A stretch of DNA of 64,000 nucleotides from Halomonas sp. YLGW01 (GTDB lineage: Bacteria > Pseudomonadota > Gammaproteobacteria > Pseudomonadales > Halomonadaceae). The stretch is taken from the NCBI RefSeq assembly GCF_014840935.1, contig NZ_CP062005.1, forward strand, positions 1,922,001 through 1,986,000, given 5' to 3'. Made by a program: the position numbers and the translations under genes. The notes below the pieces were generated by a model that was not told where the DNA came from, made no database searches, and worked only from the letters and a program-made list of their open reading frames with translations. Numbering within the stretch: the first letter of the stretch is position 1; each line of letters begins with the position of its first letter. Shown in pieces: positions 34,539-43,936 of this stretch.

Positions 34539-37385
34539 ATGGGCGCTGAACTGAGCGTGATCGTGGCGGCGTTTGGCTATCTGGCACTGCTGTTCGTGAT
34601 CGCTGCCTGGGGCGACCGTCGCGCCAGGCAGGGTCGCTCGGTGATCGCCTCGCCGCTGGTCTACACCCTGTCGATCGCCGTCTACTGCACCGCCTGGACC
34701 TTCTACGGCAGCGTCGGTCGTGCCGCCAATGCCGGTCCCAGCTTCCTGCTGATCTACCTGGGGCCGACACTCGCGATGCTGTCTGGCCCGCTGATCATCC
34801 GCAAGATGGTGCGCATCGCCCGGGCGCAGCGCATCACCTCGATCGCCGATTTCATCAGCGCCCGCTATGGCAAGAGCGGACGGCTCGGCGCTCTGGTGGC
34901 GCTGATTGCCCTGATCGGCATCACCCCCTACATCGCCCTTCAGCTCAAGGCCATCACCCTGAGCCATGCGGTGCTGATGAACTACCCGTCCGCTCCGTCA
35001 TACACCACCTCGGCGTCGAGCTTCCTGAGTGACAAGTCCTTCTGGGTGGCCCTGGTGCTGGCGGTGTTCATCATGCTCTTCGGCACCCGCCACCTGGATG
35101 CCAGCGAACGTCATGAAGGCATGGTCGCGGCCATTGCCGTGGAATCCGTGGTCAAGCTGATGGCCTTCCTGGCGGTGGGCATCTTTACCCTCTTCGTACT
35201 CTTCGAGGGCCCTGGCGACCTGTTCGCCCGGGCCGCCGCCCGGCCAGAGATCCAGGGTGTCCTGAGCCTGTCGGCGGTCCCCGGTGGAGCGCTGGGCTGG
35301 ATCGGCACGCTGCTGTTGGCCTTTCTGGCCTTCCTCACCCTACCCCGCCAGTTTCAGGTACTCGTGGTGGAAAACGTCGACGAGCGCCATCTGATACGGG
35401 CCAGCTGGCTGTTTCCCCTCTATCTGCTGGTCATCAACCTAATGGTGATTCCGATCGCCCTGGCCGGCCTATTGCTGACAGGCACCGGCAGCGACCCGGA
35501 CAGCTTCGTGCTGACCCTGCCGCTTTCCGCCGGCCGCGAGGGCCTGTCGCTTCTCGTGTTCATCGGTGGGCTATCGGCGGCCACCGGCATGGTGATCGTC
35601 GAGACCATTGCGCTCTCGACCATGGTCAGCAATCAGCTGGTGATGCCACTGCTGCTGAGGGCCACCCCCATTTCCCGGGGCCTGCGCGGAGATCTCTCGG
35701 GCTGGTTACTGGGCATCCGCCGCGTTGCCATCGCCCTGATCCTGCTGCTGGGCTATCTCTATCATGCCTTGATCGGCGACTCCTACAGCCTGGTGACCAT
35801 TGGCCTGGTGTCCTTCGCCGCCGTCAGTCAGTTTGCGCCTGCCCTGCTGCTGGGGCTCTACTGGCGTGGCGCCTGCGGCCGCGGTGCCGGGCTCGGCATG
35901 CTGGCCGGCATCACGGTATGGAGCTACACCCTGCTGCTACCGGGCTTCGCACAATCGGGCTGGCTGCCCCTTGGGTTTCTCGAGGAAGGCCTTTTTCACC
36001 AGGCCTGGCTACGCCCCTATGCGCTGTTCGGCCTCGACGGCCTGGACATCTACACGCATTCGCTGCTGTGGAGCCTCATGGCCAACGTCGGCGTGCTGAT
36101 CGGCGTCTCGTTGTTTAGCCGTCAGAGCCGACTCGAGCAGACGCAGGCAGCCCTCTTCACCGAGGCCCTGACCGCAGGCGTCGATACTCCACCGCTGTGG
36201 CAGGGCCAGACCACGCGCGGCGCCCTGCATGACCTGCTCAAGCGCTACCTGGGCGGTGCCGCCACCGCTCGCGTGATGGCGCCAGACACCGGCCGAGGCG
36301 AGACTCGCATGGAGGCTACGGGCGACACCCATGAGGGCACGCCCGAGACAGCCATGGACGCCTCCGCCTCACCGCAGCTGATCGCCCGAGCCGAGCAGGC
36401 ACTGGCGGGAGCGCTCGGCAGCGCCTCGGCCAGACTCCTGATCAATTCGGTGGTGCGTGGCGAGGCGCTGGATATGGAAGCCGTGCTGAGCATCCTCGAC
36501 ACCACCTCCCAAACGCTTGAATACAACCGTCGTCTGGAACAGAAGTCCCAGGAACTGGCGCGCATTGGCGAGGCGCTGCGCGGGGCCAACGAACGCTTGC
36601 GCGAACTCGACCGCCTCAAGGACGAGTTCGTGGCCATGGTCAGTCACGAACTGCGCACGCCACTGACCTCTATTCGCGCCTTCGCCGAGATCCTGCGCGA
36701 CGGCCACGACCTGCCCGAGGAAAAGCGCGCTCAGTTCCTCGAGGTGGTCGTACTCGAAAGCCAACGCCTGTCGCGGCTGATCGAGGAGATCCTCGACCTG
36801 GCCAAGCTCGAATCCGGGCGCCTGACCCTGCACCCCAAGCCCCTGGACCTGGTGACTCTGACCCGCCAGAGCCTGATCGCCGTGCAACACCCGATCGAGG
36901 AGCGCGGCGTGAGCCTGGAGGCACTCATCGACGTCGACGAGGCTCAGGTGATCGGCGACCCGGATCGCCTCGAGCAGGTGATCATCAACCTGATCGACAA
37001 TGCCGCCAAGTTCGCCGCCGACGAGTCGCCCCAGGTGCTGCTGCGACTCGGGCGTGAACGGGGGCATGTCCGGCTCAGCGTGGAAGACAACGGCCCCGGT
37101 ATCGTGCCCGAGGAGCGCGAGCGGGTGTTCGAGAAGTTCCACCAACTCGAGCGCCAGGGCGCCGCCAGTGGCGGGGCGCGGGGCCGCCCCCGGGGCAGTG
37201 GCCTGGGGCTGCCGATCAGCCGCGGCATCGTCACCCAGCTCGGCGGACGGCTGTGGGTCGAGGACGCCAGCACGCTGGGCGGCGCCAGCCTGATCATGGA
37301 GCTGCCCGACGCGCCCCGGGAAGCAAGCACCCCGTCGACCACCGCGGCTGCCACCCCCCGGCGCCCTCACCAACGCGCCCCCTAG
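34539..37385 (+). CDS. Sodium:solute symporter-type sensor histidine kinase (CrbS/CbrA-like)
   Basis: 948 residues. The first ~540 residues form an SSS/PutP-like membrane domain of about 13 helices (YTLSIAVYCTAWTFYGSVG; LPRQFQVLVVENVDERHLIR is the family's conserved loop). A linker and coiled coil (YNRRLEQKSQELARIGEALR) lead to the kinase core: H-box MVSHELRTPLTSIRAFAEIL with His 703, N-box INLIDNAAKFA, G1 VEDNGPGIVPEE, F-box VFEKFH and G2 GSGLGLPISRGI. No receiver is fused, so the stand-alone receiver at 31838 is a likely partner. CrbS and CbrA regulate acetate and carbon/nitrogen use; the ligand here is unknown. Its stop overlaps that of the opposing gene by 4 bases. Confidence 0.93.
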   Translation: MGAELSVIVAAFGYLALLFVIAAWGDRRARQGRSVIASPLVYTLSIAVYCTAWTFYGSVGRAANAGPSFLLIYLGPTLAMLSGPLIIRKMVRIARAQRITSIADFISARYGKSGRLGALVALIALIGITPYIALQLKAITLSHAVLMNYPSAPSYTTSASSFLSDKSFWVALVLAVFIMLFGTRHLDASERHEGMVAAIAVESVVKLMAFLAVGIFTLFVLFEGPGDLFARAAARPEIQGVLSLSAVPGGALGWIGTLLLAFLAFLTLPRQFQVLVVENVDERHLIRASWLFPLYLLVINLMVIPIALAGLLLTGTGSDPDSFVLTLPLSAGREGLSLLVFIGGLSAATGMVIVETIALSTMVSNQLVMPLLLRATPISRGLRGDLSGWLLGIRRVAIALILLLGYLYHALIGDSYSLVTIGLVSFAAVSQFAPALLLGLYWRGACGRGAGLGMLAGITVWSYTLLLPGFAQSGWLPLGFLEEGLFHQAWLRPYALFGLDGLDIYTHSLLWSLMANVGVLIGVSLFSRQSRLEQTQAALFTEALTAGVDTPPLWQGQTTRGALHDLLKRYLGGAATARVMAPDTGRGETRMEATGDTHEGTPETAMDASASPQLIARAEQALAGALGSASARLLINSVVRGEALDMEAVLSILDTTSQTLEYNRRLEQKSQELARIGEALRGANERLRELDRLKDEFVAMVSHELRTPLTSIRAFAEILRDGHDLPEEKRAQFLEVVVLESQRLSRLIEEILDLAKLESGRLTLHPKPLDLVTLTRQSLIAVQHPIEERGVSLEALIDVDEAQVIGDPDRLEQVIINLIDNAAKFAADESPQVLLRLGRERGHVRLSVEDNGPGIVPEERERVFEKFHQLERQGAASGGARGRPRGSGLGLPISRGIVTQLGGRLWVEDASTLGGASLIMELPDAPREASTPSTTAAATPRRPHQRAP

Positions 37386-38527
37386 CGCAATGACGCCCCG
37401 GCCATGGCCTGCGCAAGCCCCACCAAGCGACGGATGGCCTTCAGATCCAGGCGCAGCAGCGCTTGCTCGGCGTCATCGAGCTCCGCGATCACGACCCAGC
37501 CATCGGCCAGCCCTCCGGCGCCAAGTCGGCGACACTGGGATGCCAGCAGCGACGCCTGCAACCGGTTCATGGCATCGCAAAGGGCCAGCGCCTGGCGGGC
37601 TTCCAGCGCACCGGCATAGACCAACTCGGATAGCCGCCACCGGGTATCGACCCCGCGACAGCCATGCAGCACGCTCATCAAGCGCACCGCACTCTGCAGC
37701 GGCATCAGCCCCTGGCGCTTGAGGTTCAGGGCACCCTGTTGCGGCGCCTCCTGATCATCACCCCGCAATCGCCCGAATCGATCCAGCGCCACCGGCGTCT
37801 CCGCGAGCAGGCTCGCCATCTCGTCGAGAAAGCCCCCGGCTCGAGCGAGTCGAGAAAGGGCCCGGTCGCGAAGGGCCTCGGCGAGGCCGGCATCGCCGTA
37901 GACCGGGGCGAAGTCGAGCAGGATATTGGTCTGCTGGACGCGCTTGACCCGGCGCTCGGCGCTCCAGATGGCGAGCTGGGCATCCCACTCGGAGAGCCGC
38001 TTACGCCACATCGGCCAGCGGGCCATGACATGGCCCTGGCACAGCGGCAACCCGGCGGCGGCCAGGCGCTCGGTGAAGCGCTCGCCGAGGGCCTGGAAGT
38101 AGCCGTCGATCTCGCTGTGGCGGCTATCCGGGTAGTCGGCGATGATCATCGCATTGTCCTGATCCGGCGCCAGCAGGCTCTCGTGGCGCGCGATGGAGCC
38201 CAGCACCAGGATGCAGAACGGACGGGGCGGCAGCCCCCAGCCAGTGGCCTGCATCTCGTCCAGCGAGGTCGCGATGGCTTGCCGGTAGAGCCAGCGGTCG
38301 TGATCGCTGATCAGCTGGCTGATACGCCAGGCCGGCAGGTCGAGTCGCTCGAGCGCCCTCACCAGGACGAGCTGCCAGGCCTTGGCCACTGCCAGGCCTG
38401 GCGTAGGCCCCAGCCGTGCTAGGGCATCGCCCAGCGGCGCCAGCAATGGCGAGAGCCCGGCGGGATCGGGCAGGGTCTCGCCGGCGAACAACTCGCGCCA
38501 GGGCGAGCTCCGATACAAGAGGCGCAT
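37382..38527 (-). CDS. DUF294-family putative nucleotidyltransferase (short form)
   Basis: 381 residues. The central domain has FCILVLGSIARHESLLAPDQ followed by DNAMIIAD, a GlnD/Pol-beta-type nucleotidyltransferase signature with the acidic pair, followed by the DUF294 C-terminal helical substrate-binding region (GRLRGDDQEAPQQGALNLKR, LMPLQSAVRLMSVLHG, LVYAGALEARQALALCDAMN). Most relatives carry an N-terminal cyclic-nucleotide-binding plus two CBS domains; here only about 70 unassigned residues precede, so the sensor part is missing. In pseudomonads the full-length relative sits in the same cluster as the exonuclease and SSS protein. It converges on the kinase gene. Confidence 0.85.
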   Translation of the reverse strand: MRLLYRSSPWRELFAGETLPDPAGLSPLLAPLGDALARLGPTPGLAVAKAWQLVLVRALERLDLPAWRISQLISDHDRWLYRQAIATSLDEMQATGWGLPPRPFCILVLGSIARHESLLAPDQDNAMIIADYPDSRHSEIDGYFQALGERFTERLAAAGLPLCQGHVMARWPMWRKRLSEWDAQLAIWSAERRVKRVQQTNILLDFAPVYGDAGLAEALRDRALSRLARAGGFLDEMASLLAETPVALDRFGRLRGDDQEAPQQGALNLKRQGLMPLQSAVRLMSVLHGCRGVDTRWRLSELVYAGALEARQALALCDAMNRLQASLLASQCRRLGAGGLADGWVVIAELDDAEQALLRLDLKAIRRLVGLAQAMAGASLR

Positions 38528-38571
38528 GGGGACTCCTTTCGCTCCACCCCATGAGTGTAGTGCCTTCCCAC

Positions 38572-38610
38572 AAACGACGACGCCGCTGCCCGGAGGCAGC
38601 GGCGTCGTCG
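38572..38610 (-). terminator. Strong hairpin terminator downstream of hlyU
   Basis: A perfect 16-bp stem, CGACGACGCCGCTGCC (38575-38590) with GGCAGCGGCGTCGTCG (38595-38610) and loop CGGA. On the minus strand it is followed by TTTG, so it ends the argG-hlyU transcript, though the T-run is short. It also lies just upstream of the DUF294 gene start. Confidence 0.75.
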
Positions 38611-38645
38611 AGGATCACCGTAAACGCGGTCGCGGCGGCGCCAGG

Positions 38646-38939
38646 TCAGCGCGGCGTGAACATGTCGTCACCGACATCGTCGATGAAACGCTCGGCCTTG
38701 CGCACCATCAGCTCGTCGCAGGCCTCGCGCCCAGACACCACGTCCGACCGCTCGAAGCGGTGTTCGAGGGTCTCGCCATCGGCCACCGGCTTGCGGATGA
38801 AGCCACTGACGCGATACTGACCGCCGGCATCCTGAGGATCGGACACGATCAGGAAGCCCCGGTACTCGACCGGCTCGGCCTCGCGAGACTTGGCGGATTC
38901 TCCCGCCCCAAAGAGCCCGGGGAAGAGTTTCTTCAGCAT
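38646..38939 (-). CDS. hlyU: HlyU-family transcriptional activator-like protein
   Basis: 97 residues, a complete small domain: EPVEYRGFLIVSDPQDAGGQ, then YRVSGFIRK, HRFERSDVVSGREACDELMV and KAERFIDDVG match the HlyU family (Pfam HlyU) described in Vibrio. Despite the name, most members have no characterised DNA-binding role. It begins 57 bases after the argG stop and is probably transcribed with it. Function here is uncertain. Confidence 0.8.
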   Translation of the reverse strand: MLKKLFPGLFGAGESAKSREAEPVEYRGFLIVSDPQDAGGQYRVSGFIRKPVADGETLEHRFERSDVVSGREACDELMVRKAERFIDDVGDDMFTPR

Positions 38940-38996
38940 GCTGCCTCCTTTGCGCTACGCCGCACTAGGACCCGGCATGGGCCCCGGTATTGAGCC

Positions 38997-40217
<1,221 letters not shown>

Positions 40218-40424
40218 TCTGGGCTCCTTCGCTTGCTGAGTGCAGGGGCACGGCGCAATGACGCCCTACCCATTAACATCGTGAGATAGCCGACAAGTAT
40301 AGCGCCGATGAGCGTCGGAGAATACCGCCGGGGCGCGGCGCAGGGCCGTTAAAGATGGTAGACTCTCGCGCATTCGTCAGCCGATGCCGACGCAGATTTT
40401 CATTTATTGGTTAGGGAGTAGTGC

Positions 40425-41090
40425 ATGAGCGAGGCGAGCGCCCAAGGCCTGATGGCTCAGCGATTTCGCAGCTTTCTGCCGGTCGTGGTGGACATGGAAA
40501 CCGGCGGCTTCGATGCCAAGGGCGATGCGATCCTCGAGATCGCCGCCGTGACGCTGAGCATGGATCCGGACGGCAACCTGATCCCGGACGCGACCTATGC
40601 CTTTCACGTCACTCCCTTCGAGGGAGCCAACGTCGAACAGTCGGCACTGGACTTCACCGGGATCAATCTCGATGACCCGCTACGCAAGCGGGTGGCGCTG
40701 AGCGAATCGGAGGCCATGAACGAGATCTTTCGCCCCGTGCGCAAGGCGATCAAGGCGCACAACTGCACCCGCGCGATCCTGGTCGGTCATAACGCGGCCT
40801 TCGATCACGGTTTCCTGAATGCCGCGGTCGACCGCTGCAGCATCAAGCGCAATCCCTTCCACCCCTTCTCGAGCTTCGATACCGCCAGCCTGTCGGGCCT
40901 GGCCTACGGCCAGACGGTGCTGGCCCGGGCCTGTCGCGCCGCCGGTATTGAGTTCGACAACACCGAGGCCCACTCGGCCCGCTACGACACCGAACGTACC
41001 GCCGAGTTGTTCTGCTCGATCGTCAACCGATTCAAGGATCTCGGCGGCTGGAATCTGGCTCAGCGCGAGCAGGGCATGGAAGAACTCTGA
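40425..41090 (+). CDS. rnt: Ribonuclease T
   Basis: 221 residues. DEDDh 3'-5' exoribonuclease that trims tRNA and other stable RNA 3' ends and takes part in tRNA CCA turnover. Exo[21 protein letters not shown], Exo[19 protein letters not shown] and Exo[19 protein letters not shown] carry the four acidic residues and the His. The N-terminal [20 protein letters not shown] and Phe-rich [10 protein letters not shown] are typical of the family. An AGGGAG ribosome-binding site precedes the ATG and a terminator follows at 41156. Confidence 0.97.
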   Translation: MSEASAQGLMAQRFRSFLPVVVDMETGGFDAKGDAILEIAAVTLSMDPDGNLIPDATYAFHVTPFEGANVEQSALDFTGINLDDPLRKRVALSESEAMNEIFRPVRKAIKAHNCTRAILVGHNAAFDHGFLNAAVDRCSIKRNPFHPFSSFDTASLSGLAYGQTVLARACRAAGIEFDNTEAHSARYDTERTAELFCSIVNRFKDLGGWNLAQREQGMEEL

Positions 41091-41155
41091 CCCCATCGCT
41101 CCCGCTCGCCTAGTGAGGCCCCAGCGCATAATTAGCGAAGTCCCAGTAATAAAGA

Positions 41156-41189
41156 AGCCCCGCCAGCCAGGCTGACGGGGCTCTTTTTT
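41156..41189 (+). terminator. Rho-independent terminator between rnt and grxD
   Basis: AGCCCCGCCAGC pairs with GCTGACGGGGCT (one mismatch) around a short loop and is followed by CTTTTTT. It lies between convergent genes; the minus strand reads into a weaker T-rich tail, so it may serve both. Confidence 0.88.
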
Positions 41190-41236
41190 GCCAACCGGCA
41201 CCTCAAGGGCGCGACGGTCGACTCGGCGGACGACGC

Positions 41237-41587
41237 TTATTCGCTGTCGCTGGCCTCATTGGCCTTGGCGCGCTCGGCGGCCGCCTTGACCAGCGTCTCG
41301 AGTTCGCCATTCTGGTGCATCTCGACGACGATGTCGCAACCCCCGACCAGTTCGCCTTCGACCCACAGCTGCGGGAAGGTCGGCCAGTTGGCGACCTTGG
41401 GCAGCTCGGCGCGGATGTCCGGGTTGTCGAGGACGTTGACGAAGGCGAAGCGCTCGCCGCAGGACATCAGGGCCTGGACGGTCTGGGCAGAGAAACCGCA
41501 CTGCGGCAGCTGGGGGGTGCCCTTCATGTAGATCAGGATCGGGTTTTCGCTGATCTGCTGCTGGATGTTCTCGACGGTCGTGCTCAT
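41237..41587 (-). CDS. grxD: Monothiol glutaredoxin (Grx4 type)
   Basis: 116 residues from the ATG at 41587; a longer frame to 41626 is not conserved. Active site CGFS in GTPQLPQCGFSAQTVQAL, the cis-Pro segment WPTFPQLWVEGELVGGCDIV and glutathione-contact residues KGTP are intact. Grx4 proteins hold a glutathione-ligated [2Fe-2S] cluster and deliver it in Fe-S and iron metabolism. The C-terminus has a short Ala/Glu-rich extension. Confidence 0.96.
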   Translation of the reverse strand: MSTTVENIQQQISENPILIYMKGTPQLPQCGFSAQTVQALMSCGERFAFVNVLDNPDIRAELPKVANWPTFPQLWVEGELVGGCDIVVEMHQNGELETLVKAAAERAKANEASDSE

Positions 41588-41740
41588 GAAGAATTCCTTC
41601 CGATGAATGCTTGGTGTCACACTCATTCTACTGATGCCGGCAAGACGAATATAGCCCCGCCAGACGCTGTCTCACCCCGGCGCGTTGCGCGATGCCAGGC
41701 GGCTGGCTAGGATGGGGGTTTTTTCGCGCGGAGTAACATC

Positions 41741-42661
41741 ATGGCGACACGCCATTTCCTGACCCTGCTGGACCTCTCTCCCGAGGAACTGACTCATCTG
41801 GTGCGTCGTGCCATCACCATCAAGAACGGCCTCAAGACTCACGGCCCGACCTACACGCCGTTCGCCAATCGCACCCTGGCGATGATCTTCGAGAAATCCT
41901 CGACCCGCACGCGAGTCTCCTTCGAGACGGCTATGGCGCAGTTCGGCGGTCATGCCCTCTTCCTGTCCCCGCGCGATACCCAGCTGGGCCGGGGCGAGCC
42001 GATCGGCGATACCGCCCGGGTACTGTCGGAGATGGTCGATGCGGTGATGATCCGCACCTTCGCCCATTCGGGGCTCGAGGAGTTTGCCGCCGCCAGCAGC
42101 GTGCCGGTGATCAACGCCCTGAGCGACGACTACCACCCCTGCCAGCTGCTGGCCGACGTGATGACCTGGAGCGAGCTGCGTGGCCAGGTGCGCGGCAAGA
42201 CCGCGGTGTGGATCGGCGACGGCAACAACATGTGCCACTCGTGGATCAATGCCGCACGTCAGTTCGACTTCCAGCTGCGCATCTGCTGCCCCGAAGGCTA
42301 TGACCCGGATCCGGCGATCCTGGCCGCCGCCGGCGAACGGGTAAGCATCCTGCGTGATCCCCAGGCCGCAGTAGCCGATGCCGACCTAGTGACCACCGAT
42401 GTCTGGGCCTCGATGGGCCAGGAAGAAGAACAGGCCAAGCGCGAAGCCGACTTCGCCGGCTTCCAGGTAACCGAGGCGATGCTCGACCTGGCCGCCCGCG
42501 ACGTGCTGTTCCTGCACTGCCTGCCGGCCCATCGCGGCGAGGAGATCAGCACGACCCTGCTCGAGGATCCGCGCGCGGTAGTCTGGCAAGAAGCCGGCAA
42601 CCGCCTGCATGCCCAGAAGGCCCTGCTGGAGTTCCTGCTGCTGGGCCGCGTCGAAAGCTGA
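41741..42661 (+). CDS. argF: Ornithine carbamoyltransferase (anabolic)
   Basis: 306 residues. Forms citrulline from ornithine and carbamoyl phosphate. Carbamoyl-phosphate motif [25 protein letters not shown] segment [15 protein letters not shown], ornithine site [11 protein letters not shown] and the catalytic [11 protein letters not shown] are all present. A GGAG ribosome-binding site precedes the ATG. Supplies argG, which is transcribed from the opposite strand nearby. The single-gene unit ends at the hairpins at 42669 and 42782. Confidence 0.96.
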   Translation: MATRHFLTLLDLSPEELTHLVRRAITIKNGLKTHGPTYTPFANRTLAMIFEKSSTRTRVSFETAMAQFGGHALFLSPRDTQLGRGEPIGDTARVLSEMVDAVMIRTFAHSGLEEFAAASSVPVINALSDDYHPCQLLADVMTWSELRGQVRGKTAVWIGDGNNMCHSWINAARQFDFQLRICCPEGYDPDPAILAAAGERVSILRDPQAAVADADLVTTDVWASMGQEEEQAKREADFAGFQVTEAMLDLAARDVLFLHCLPAHRGEEISTTLLEDPRAVVWQEAGNRLHAQKALLEFLLLGRVES

Positions 42662-42668
42662 TGCCGCT

Positions 42669-42697
42669 GCCGGTATCGCCCTTGCAGCGATACCGGC
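42669..42697 (+). terminator. Hairpin after argF
   Basis: GCCGGTATCGC and GCGATACCGGC form an 11-bp perfect stem around CCTTGCA, 8 bases after the argF stop. The following CACTCTTGT is only weakly T-rich, so it may protect the mRNA 3' end; the T-rich terminator at 42782 is a better stop signal. Confidence 0.5.
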
Positions 42698-42781
42698 CAC
42701 TCTTGTACCCCCGACAGCCGCCGACCACTTGGCACGCCTCTCATTGACGCACGCCCTCATATGGCCCCAAAACACGGGCAC

Positions 42782-42817
42782 AAAAAAACGCCGTGAACAA
42801 GTGCTCACGGCGTTTTT
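42782..42817. terminator. Bidirectional Rho-independent terminator (argF and tRNA-Ala)
   Basis: ACGCCGTGA and TCACGGCGT pair around an 8-base loop. Seven A residues precede and five T residues follow, giving T-runs in both directions. It ends argF on the plus strand and the tRNA-Ala transcript on the minus strand. Confidence 0.88.
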
Positions 42818-42827
42818 GCAATTCGAT

Positions 42828-42903
42828 TGGTGGAGCCTAGCGGGATCGAACCGCTGACCTCAACACTGCCAGTGTTGCGCTCTCCCAGCTGAGCTAAGGC
42901 CCC
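42828..42903 (-). tRNA. tRNA-Ala (GGC anticodon)
   Basis: On the minus strand a 76-nt cloverleaf begins GGGGCCTTAGCTCAGC and ends with AGGCTCCACCA. The anticodon arm is CAACA-CTGGCAG-TGTTG, giving GGC. The acceptor stem pairs with one G-U, the T-loop is GGTTCGATCC, and CCA is encoded. Stands alone, with its own promoter about 110 bases upstream and a terminator just downstream. Confidence 0.97.
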
Positions 42904-43012
42904 ACACTTACTGCAAGCAATTAGCATAGCTCTTCACATGAAGGCGACTGACGCGTTAGCGTACTCCTTGCAGCAATGTCATCGCGGGCTTGCCCCCGAA
43001 GACGAGAGGTAT

Positions 43013-43039
43013 ATTATACAAGGAGTTATCCACCGTCAA
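43013..43039 (-). promoter_or_regulatory. Sigma70-type promoter for tRNA-Ala
   Basis: On the minus strand TTGACG (43034-43039) is followed after 15 bases by TATAAT (43013-43018), or after 17 by the overlapping TAATAT. The start point would give a leader of about 100 nt before the mature tRNA. The 325-base gap 42904-43228 otherwise contains no convincing gene; a short open frame inside it (42938-43144) lacks a ribosome-binding site. Confidence 0.65.
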
Positions 43040-43228
43040 CCCCTTTCCCCGAAGCACCCGATCCGGCCCATTCACAAGCGCCCCAAGCTGCGCGAAGAAT
43101 ACGATAAGATGCTCCCCGGAGCATCGCCGCATCCATTAAATTAAAGTAATCTAATATTCGTATGGTGGCGTCGTCTGCTCATCGCCGACATAGTAGCCAC
43201 TCACCGCAGAAGGATTTCGGGAGGCATA

Positions 43229-43876
43229 TTGATCAAGGTTCTCGTCGCCGACGACCACCATCTGGTTCGCACAAGCATTGCTCACCTGCTCGACGCTGAG
43301 GATGGCATCAAGGTAGTCGGCGAAGCCGTCGATGGCGAAGACGCCGTGTCCCTGGCCCGCCAGTTGCGCCCTGACGTGGTGCTGATGGATATACGCATGC
43401 CAGGCATCGGCGGCCTGGAAGCGACCCGCAAGATTGCCAAGAGCATGGACGACTGCCGCGTCCTGGTCCTGACGGCCTTCCTCGAGGAGACATTTGCCCA
43501 GCGTCTGCTCGACGTGGGCGCCAGCGGCTTCATTGGCAAGGGCGCGGAACCGCCGGAAATGCTCCAGGCCATCCGCTCGGTCTTCGACGGCAACCGCTAT
43601 GTCAGCCCGGCGATCGCCCAGCGGCTGGTGCTCTCCAAGCTCGACTCGCCGACCAACCCCTTCGACAACCTGTCTCAACGTGAGCTGCAGGTGGCCGTGA
43701 TGATCGTCAACTGCCAGAAGGTCAGCGAGATCTCGGACAGCCTCTTCCTGAGCCCCAAGACCGTGAACACTTACCGTTACCGCATCTTCGAAAAGCTTGG
43801 CGTGCACTCCGATGTCGAGTTGACTCACCTAGGGTTACGGCACGGCCTGGTGGATAGCTACCAGAACGACGGCTGA
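43229..43876 (+). CDS. gacA: Two-component response regulator GacA/UvrY
   Basis: 215 residues. Receiver domain with Asp 54 in VVLMDIRMPGIGG, then a LuxR/FixJ-type helix-turn-helix (LSQRELQVAVMIVNCQKVSE, LSPKTVNTYRYRIFEKLGV). The start codon is TTG, preceded by GGGAGG at a proper distance; no better ATG is available. Upstream of uvrC and pgsA, the order found for gacA/uvrY throughout gammaproteobacteria. With the sensor GacS/BarA it activates small RNAs that sequester CsrA/RsmA; a strong candidate target RNA lies at 60874 in this window. Confidence 0.96.
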   Translation: MIKVLVADDHHLVRTSIAHLLDAEDGIKVVGEAVDGEDAVSLARQLRPDVVLMDIRMPGIGGLEATRKIAKSMDDCRVLVLTAFLEETFAQRLLDVGASGFIGKGAEPPEMLQAIRSVFDGNRYVSPAIAQRLVLSKLDSPTNPFDNLSQRELQVAVMIVNCQKVSEISDSLFLSPKTVNTYRYRIFEKLGVHSDVELTHLGLRHGLVDSYQNDG

Positions 43877-43936
43877 TCACCGTCCCTTCGTCCGGGTCTG
43901 GTATGCTCACGACTTCACTCGTGAAGCACAAAGCCC

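Noticed and set aside
42938..43144. Short plus-strand frame upstream of gacA
   Set aside because: No ribosome-binding site, no similarity, and it overlaps the tRNA-Ala promoter.
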